From NCBI RefSeq assembly GCF_011397635.1, contig NC_064758.1, forward strand, positions 21,784,513-21,848,512: DNA of 64,000 nucleotides, given 5' to 3'. Below the pieces are notes generated by a model, which was given only the letters and a program-made list of their open reading frames with translations, was not told the origin of the DNA and did no database searches. The position numbers and the translations under genes were made by a program. Below, piece by piece: positions 59,930 to 64,000 of the stretch (within the stretch, counting starts at the first letter, position 1; every line of letters starts with the position of its first letter). This DNA is from Epinephelus fuscoguttatus. Its lineage: Eukaryota; Chordata; Actinopteri; Perciformes; Serranidae.

Positions 59930-60536
59930 GTCCGGCGGGTTTTCAGTAGTGCGTCTCCGCAGCGCATCTTTAGTGCGGCCACTTTCAGTAAACAGCGCCT
60001 TGTGAGCGCACTACCTCTGCCGAAAAACACACGTCAACCACTGCAGCGGTACTGCACGGAGACAGCAGCAGGCCTGCGAGATGCCACAAGAAGCTTGTCA
60101 GCTACAGACTGCTCGTTCTTAATTATCTCCATGGCTGCTGATGAGACCCAACAGGAGCCGGACCTGCTCGAAATGCACCAATTATCTGCAGAGGACGGAT
60201 GTGCGTCCGTGTGTGCACAGAGCAATAAGCTCCGTTAAGACAGCTGATTAATACAGAGTCGCTTATCGGTGGATGTCAGTAGTTAAAAACGGACGTGCGT
60301 TGTCTGCTCTTTACGTAATCCTTTTTTGCGTAATTTTGCAGCGGGTATTGGATGCCGCGTGGACCAGGATTATTTTGGCGAGGATATCTCTAGTGCTCTC
60401 CCCTCCTCCCTGCATCCGTTGTTGTCCTCAACAGCAGACACACAGACTCATTCAGGGACAATTTGTCTGGAGCAACATTGTAAATAGACGAGGAGCTGTT
60501 TTAATGAAATCCAACATCGCTGCATCCCGGTTGAAG
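59930..60536 (+). promoter_or_regulatory. amigo1: CpG-rich promoter and non-coding first exon of amigo1
   Basis: CpG density is high from about 59930 to 60430 (GTCCGGCGGG, GCGTCTCCGCAGCGCATC, GTGCGGCCAC) in otherwise CpG-poor DNA. A consensus donor AAG/GTAGGT follows 60536. With the acceptor at 61800-61801 this defines a 1.27-kb 5'UTR intron. The transcription start was not determined. Confidence 0.55.
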
Positions 60537-61006
60537 GTAGGTGGCTCCCTCGGTTTCCTCCTTCATCTCTCGGCGCTCACGTTTCCATGTTGTGCTCGTT
60601 TGTTTTCGCAGAATGGTGCAATGCAACGTTTGCATGGCTCTTCCACAAATGGAAAGGGACATTTCATAATATGACATAACGTAAATATTTACACAATTTC
60701 ACATGTTTGGTGTGTTTTATTCATTTTTTTCTTTCTGTTTATGTGTCCAAGTCTTTTTTTTCTGTCTCAGAGAGATAAAGAGAGGGAGAGGGAAATGGGA
60801 AGAGGAAGAAAATCAATGTATATCCTCCAAGAGTGTAAATGCACATGAGTTAGCGTGAGTAGCGGGTGTGTGCGTGTGTAGGCTATTTGTTTTATAGGAA
60901 GCATTGTGCAAAGCAGCGGGGCGAAGTTTGTATTGCATACAATACATGCACGACGAGACTACAGCGGCTACTTTAAATGTAATACTGCATCTCCACATGG
61001 GTGCAG

Positions 61007-61078
61007 AGGTGGGAAGTAACTGAGGACATTTACTCAAGTACTGCAGTGTGCACAAAACAGATTTACTTTACTTAAATA
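61007..61078 (-). repeat. dispersed repeat family B, truncated copy
   Basis: AGGTGGGAAGTAACTGAGGA then CATTTACTCAAGTACTGCAG, and TTTACTTTACTTAAATAT; reverse orientation to the copy at 20003-20430. Inside the amigo1 5'UTR intron. Confidence 0.65.
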
Positions 61079-61670
61079 TCTGCCTCTCGGGTGATTTGGC
61101 ATTTGAGAGGGAGATGTTGCAGTCAGCCCGGGCTGTGCATTCATTCCAGGCTGTGGCTGCACGCTCCTTTATTTGCATAAGCGTTTACTTGCACAACAAA
61201 TAAATAAGCTTATATATGATGTAGCTCTAGCTTTAACCACTCAACACGTTTATAAAGTGCCATTAAAATATACTGCTTAAAGGGGACCGATCGTATTGAT
61301 GATTACTTTTAATACTTAAATAAATAACAGCTAATATTTGTTACTTTTTGTTTATTCGTGACCATGTAGGATATTTAGAAGAATGCTACTTACAGATGAA
61401 AAATATGCATTCATATTTGCGTCAAGGGATGATGTTTTATACTTGTGTTTACACACATTTAGTAGCATCTCAAACAGCAGCATCACTTATGTTTGTTTGT
61501 ATTAAAAGACTTGTTCAATGTGGGAGTGACAGCAAGCTCACATGTTTTGAATCGTGGTGGTGAGGTGGCCCTTTTGTTTACACCTGTGTCACTGATTGTG
61601 TTTTTATATGCTGTATTTTCCACTGTGGTATCACAGGGATTTGAATACATTCCCTCCAAGGCATAAATAT

Positions 61671-61744
61671 GTGTGTGTGTGTGTGTGTGTCTATATGTGA
61701 CAAAGCGTGATATACACTTCTATCTATCTATCTATCTATCTATT
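61671..61744 (+). repeat. (GT)10 and (TCTA)n microsatellites
   Basis: GT run at 61671-61690 and TCTA/TATC tetranucleotide run at 61719-61744, 60-130 bp upstream of the amigo1 acceptor. Confidence 0.95.
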
Positions 61745-61801
61745 GAATATACTACAGTCTAATAATATCTGTTAATCGCCTTTGCTTCTGCTTTTTTCCA
61801 G

Positions 61802-61904
61802 CCTTCAGTCAGCAATGCCTGGGAATCCTTCAGCTGCTCCTCCCTGCTGTTCTCTGAGAATGGGATCGTAGTGAACCAATCTGGGATTTAGATCAACTGC
61901 TAGC
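61802..61904 (+). other. amigo1: amigo1 5'UTR in coding exon, with uORF
   Basis: The acceptor CTTTTTTCCAG ends at 61801. An upstream ORF starts at ATG 61815 (context AGCAATGCC) and stops at TAG 61869-61871, encoding 18 residues (MPGNPSAAPPCCSLRMGS), 33 bases before the main ATG. It might dampen translation. Confidence 0.55.
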
Positions 61905-63443
61905 ATGTTGCAGCCGTCCACGAGGACAGGTGACAGCCTGTTGGAAGCATTACCTCACTGGTGCAAGCGTCCGAGATGGGTCCTCTCCCTCACCCTCTGC
62001 ATGGCTCTCCTCTGGCTTCCAGGGGCAGCGGCATCCACCCTAAACTGCCACAAGACGTGTATCTGCGCCTCAAACATAGTGAGCTGCTCCAAGATGAATC
62101 TGACCACCGTCCCAACGGGTCTCCCGCTCTACACTGCTGTGCTGGATCTCAGCTACAACGAGATAGAGCGACTGCGATCTGAGTGGACCCCGGTCAACCT
62201 CCCGAAGCTCCATAACCTCCTCCTCAGCCATAATGGTCTCCACTTCCTGTCCTCAGAGGCGTTCCTATATGTGAAGCACCTGCGCTACTTGGACCTGTCC
62301 TCCAACAACTTGCGACTGCTGGATGAGTTCATTTTTGAGCCTCTGGTCAACCTGGAGGTCCTCTTGCTGTACAATAACCAAATTTCCCAGATTGACCGTT
62401 CAGCATTCACCGGCATGCTCAACCTTCAGAAGCTCTACCTTAGCCAGAACCAAATCTCTCGCTTCCCCGTGGAGTTGGTCAAGGAAAAGTCCCGCCTGGA
62501 GAAACTTTCTCTCCTGGACGTGTCCTCCAACAAGATCAAGGTGTTGCCCATTGATGAGCTCCGGGTGCTGCCTGCCTGGATTAAAAATGGCCTCTACTTC
62601 CACAGTAACCCTCTGCTGTGTCACTGTGATCTCTACAAACTCCTCGCCCACTGGCACATTCGAAAGCTCAACTCTGCTGTGGACTTCAAAGACGACTACA
62701 CGTGTATTCTGCCTGGCCCACAAAAAACCCAAGTGGGCATTTTTGATCTCAGTGGTGAAAATATGAACTGCAGCACGTTCAAGGAGGCAGTTCAAGAGGC
62801 TTATCTGGAGCAGAGAATGACCCTTGGCTGTGACACCAAACACAGGAACATGTCAAAGACCTGGATGTTGCCTGGTAATGTGCCGGTGATACGTGGAAGC
62901 AACCAGACAGCCCAAGACTTGCCAGATGGAAGTCTGGAGATCAATCCAGTGAGGACTGAGGACTCCGGGACCTACACTTGCTTTGCGACAAGCGAGGTCT
63001 TCAATGAGACGATCTACGTGGTGCTGAAGGTTCACAACTTCACCATGCACGGGGGCGGGGAAACCCTGAACACAGCGTACACCACCTTGGTGGGCTGTCT
63101 GGCCAGTGTGGTGCTGGTGCTCATGTATCTGTACCTGACGCCGTGTCGCTGCTTCTGCTGCCCCAATAAAGGCAAGGGTCGTGGCGAGGACAGCATCCAC
63201 TCATCCATGCTCAGCGTGACACCGACCCACGAAGACCCAGCGCTCAAGGCCGAGCTGAACAGGCATGTGGCGTTCATAGACTCCAAGGACTTGCAGGGCC
63301 AGAACGGCAAGCTGAACCCCAACGGGGATGAGGATGATGATGATCTGGATGCAGAGGCTGGTTCTCTTATGAAGGGCAAGAGGAAGAAGTCAGTAGCAGA
63401 GTCCATCAGCTCCGTCTTCTCAGACACTCCCATGGTGGTCTGA
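61905..63443 (+). CDS. amigo1: AMIGO1, LRR and Ig domain adhesion protein, complete
   Basis: Type I neuronal membrane protein; in mammals it promotes neurite outgrowth and fasciculation by homophilic and heterophilic binding and is an auxiliary subunit of Kv2.1 channels. The 512-residue CDS sits in one exon. Order: signal peptide (hydrophobic core about 26-43), LRRNT (Cys48, 52, 54, 61), about six LRRs (about 77-235, e.g. LRYLDLSSNNLRLLDEF), LRRCT (Cys239, 241, 267, 289), one Ig domain (Cys309-Cys359, with DSGTYTC), TM helix about 391-413, then a cytoplasmic tail. N-glycosylation sequons include N65, N288, N315, N333, N367 and N378. LNTAYTTLVGCL, YLYLTPCRC and the C-terminus SSVFSDTPMVV match AMIGO1 as I recall it; human AMIGO1 is 493 residues. 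The tail has an acidic run (about 475-482) and a KGKRKK basic patch. Confidence 0.96.
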   Translation: MLQPSTRTGDSLLEALPHWCKRPRWVLSLTLCMALLWLPGAAASTLNCHKTCICASNIVSCSKMNLTTVPTGLPLYTAVLDLSYNEIERLRSEWTPVNLPKLHNLLLSHNGLHFLSSEAFLYVKHLRYLDLSSNNLRLLDEFIFEPLVNLEVLLLYNNQISQIDRSAFTGMLNLQKLYLSQNQISRFPVELVKEKSRLEKLSLLDVSSNKIKVLPIDELRVLPAWIKNGLYFHSNPLLCHCDLYKLLAHWHIRKLNSAVDFKDDYTCILPGPQKTQVGIFDLSGENMNCSTFKEAVQEAYLEQRMTLGCDTKHRNMSKTWMLPGNVPVIRGSNQTAQDLPDGSLEINPVRTEDSGTYTCFATSEVFNETIYVVLKVHNFTMHGGGETLNTAYTTLVGCLASVVLVLMYLYLTPCRCFCCPNKGKGRGEDSIHSSMLSVTPTHEDPALKAELNRHVAFIDSKDLQGQNGKLNPNGDEDDDDLDAEAGSLMKGKRKKSVAESISSVFSDTPMVV

Positions 63444-64000
63444 GATGAGATGGTGGACGCCACACGACTGGATGTAAACGGTACAACGTGAGCCATCTTA
63501 TAGTTCATGTAAACTGTGACTGTGACCTTGTGGGAGGAAACGGAGTAAGGACGTTCATCTGTAGTTGGAAATAAGGATCTCAAAGGGAGTAAAAAAAAAC
63601 TGTCTTGTTGCCGACGAGGACAATAAGCAGGACATTTCCAGCATTTTAATCTGTAGCACTTAATATTTATACTGTGAAGGAAAGGCAGTGAACAGTGGAA
63701 ACTACTGAAGTCTTATGAGAGTGAAACGTAGATGATATAACGTTGATATCAGCACTCAGGAAGTGATCAAATAAACTGCTAAAGTGTGGGAAATATATAT
63801 GATCCAATACACAGGTTGAAATTAGATTTTAAAAACGTAGCGTATATTGAAACAATGGCTGGCTCATAATTATATTTATTAAAATGACTAGAATAGATCG
63901 TATCTTAAAAACTAAAACAAACTAAATTAGAGCATATATACATTTACCCCTCCTCGATCAACACAGGGACAGAGACTTAGACAGGCAGCCATCACCAGGC
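63444..64000 (+). other. amigo1: amigo1 3'UTR, possibly running off the window
   Basis: Begins after TGA. AATAAA at 63770-63775 is a candidate polyadenylation signal that would give a roughly 340-base 3'UTR. Nothing else is recognised downstream; longer isoforms may extend past the edge. Confidence 0.5.

Noticed and set aside
59879..60238. 119-codon plus-strand frame upstream of amigo1
   Set aside because: CpG-rich DNA has few stop codons; no domain or homology is recognised, and the region is better explained as promoter and 5'UTR.
62400..63583. Minus-strand frames of 115-183 codons
   Set aside because: Antisense shadows of amigo1.

Overview
The window is nuclear DNA from a teleost fish. 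The evidence is split, vertebrate-type coding exons with GT/AG introns, long AT-leaning non-coding stretches, many (CA)n microsatellites, and dense small non-autonomous transposons and SINE-like repeats of types common in ray-finned fish. The species cannot be fixed from the sequence; a percomorph-type teleost is a reasonable guess.

Three protein-coding genes are supported. (1) gnai3, an inhibitory G-protein alpha subunit, lies on the minus strand from about 2180 to 16640. Its first four coding exons are present and together encode residues 1-153 plus two bases of codon 154; the remaining exons are not found and should lie beyond the left edge. (2) gpr61, an orphan class A GPCR, is a complete single-exon 472-residue CDS on the minus strand at 24693-26111. 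(3) amigo1, an LRR/Ig adhesion protein, is a complete 512-residue CDS in one exon on the plus strand at 61905-63443, preceded by an inferred non-coding exon that ends at 60536. Recalled from human chromosome 1p13.3, AMIGO1, GPR61 and GNAI3 are neighbours with the same relative orientations, so this is a conserved syntenic block and these are probably true orthologues. Gpr61 is thought to signal through Gs and gnai3 encodes a Gi subunit, but the adjacency is ancestral linkage, not an operon-like unit.

Layout: 1-2179, partial gnai3 intron 4 with a tRNA-derived SINE, a 55-bp perfect palindrome and one weak opposite-strand candidate exon; 2180-16640, gnai3 exons 4 to 1, with intron 3 made largely of two tandem foldback-like units and a 12-kb repeat-rich intron 1; 16560-17210, CpG-rich gnai3 promoter area; 17.2-24.6 kb, intergenic with MITEs; 24.6-26.4 kb, gpr61; 26.4-59.9 kb, a roughly 34-kb gene-poor interval with nested MITEs, microsatellites, hAT-type MITEs and a 1-kb minisatellite; 59.9-64 kb, amigo1.

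No CRISPR array, prokaryotic system, intact autonomous transposon, viral gene or convincing RNA gene was found. The most notable structures are repeat architectures: TE-in-TE nesting at two loci, several MITEs whose target-site duplications can be read directly, the tandem foldback units filling gnai3 intron 3, and a 21/42-bp minisatellite that is largely open on both strands. None amounts to a demonstrable new biological system.
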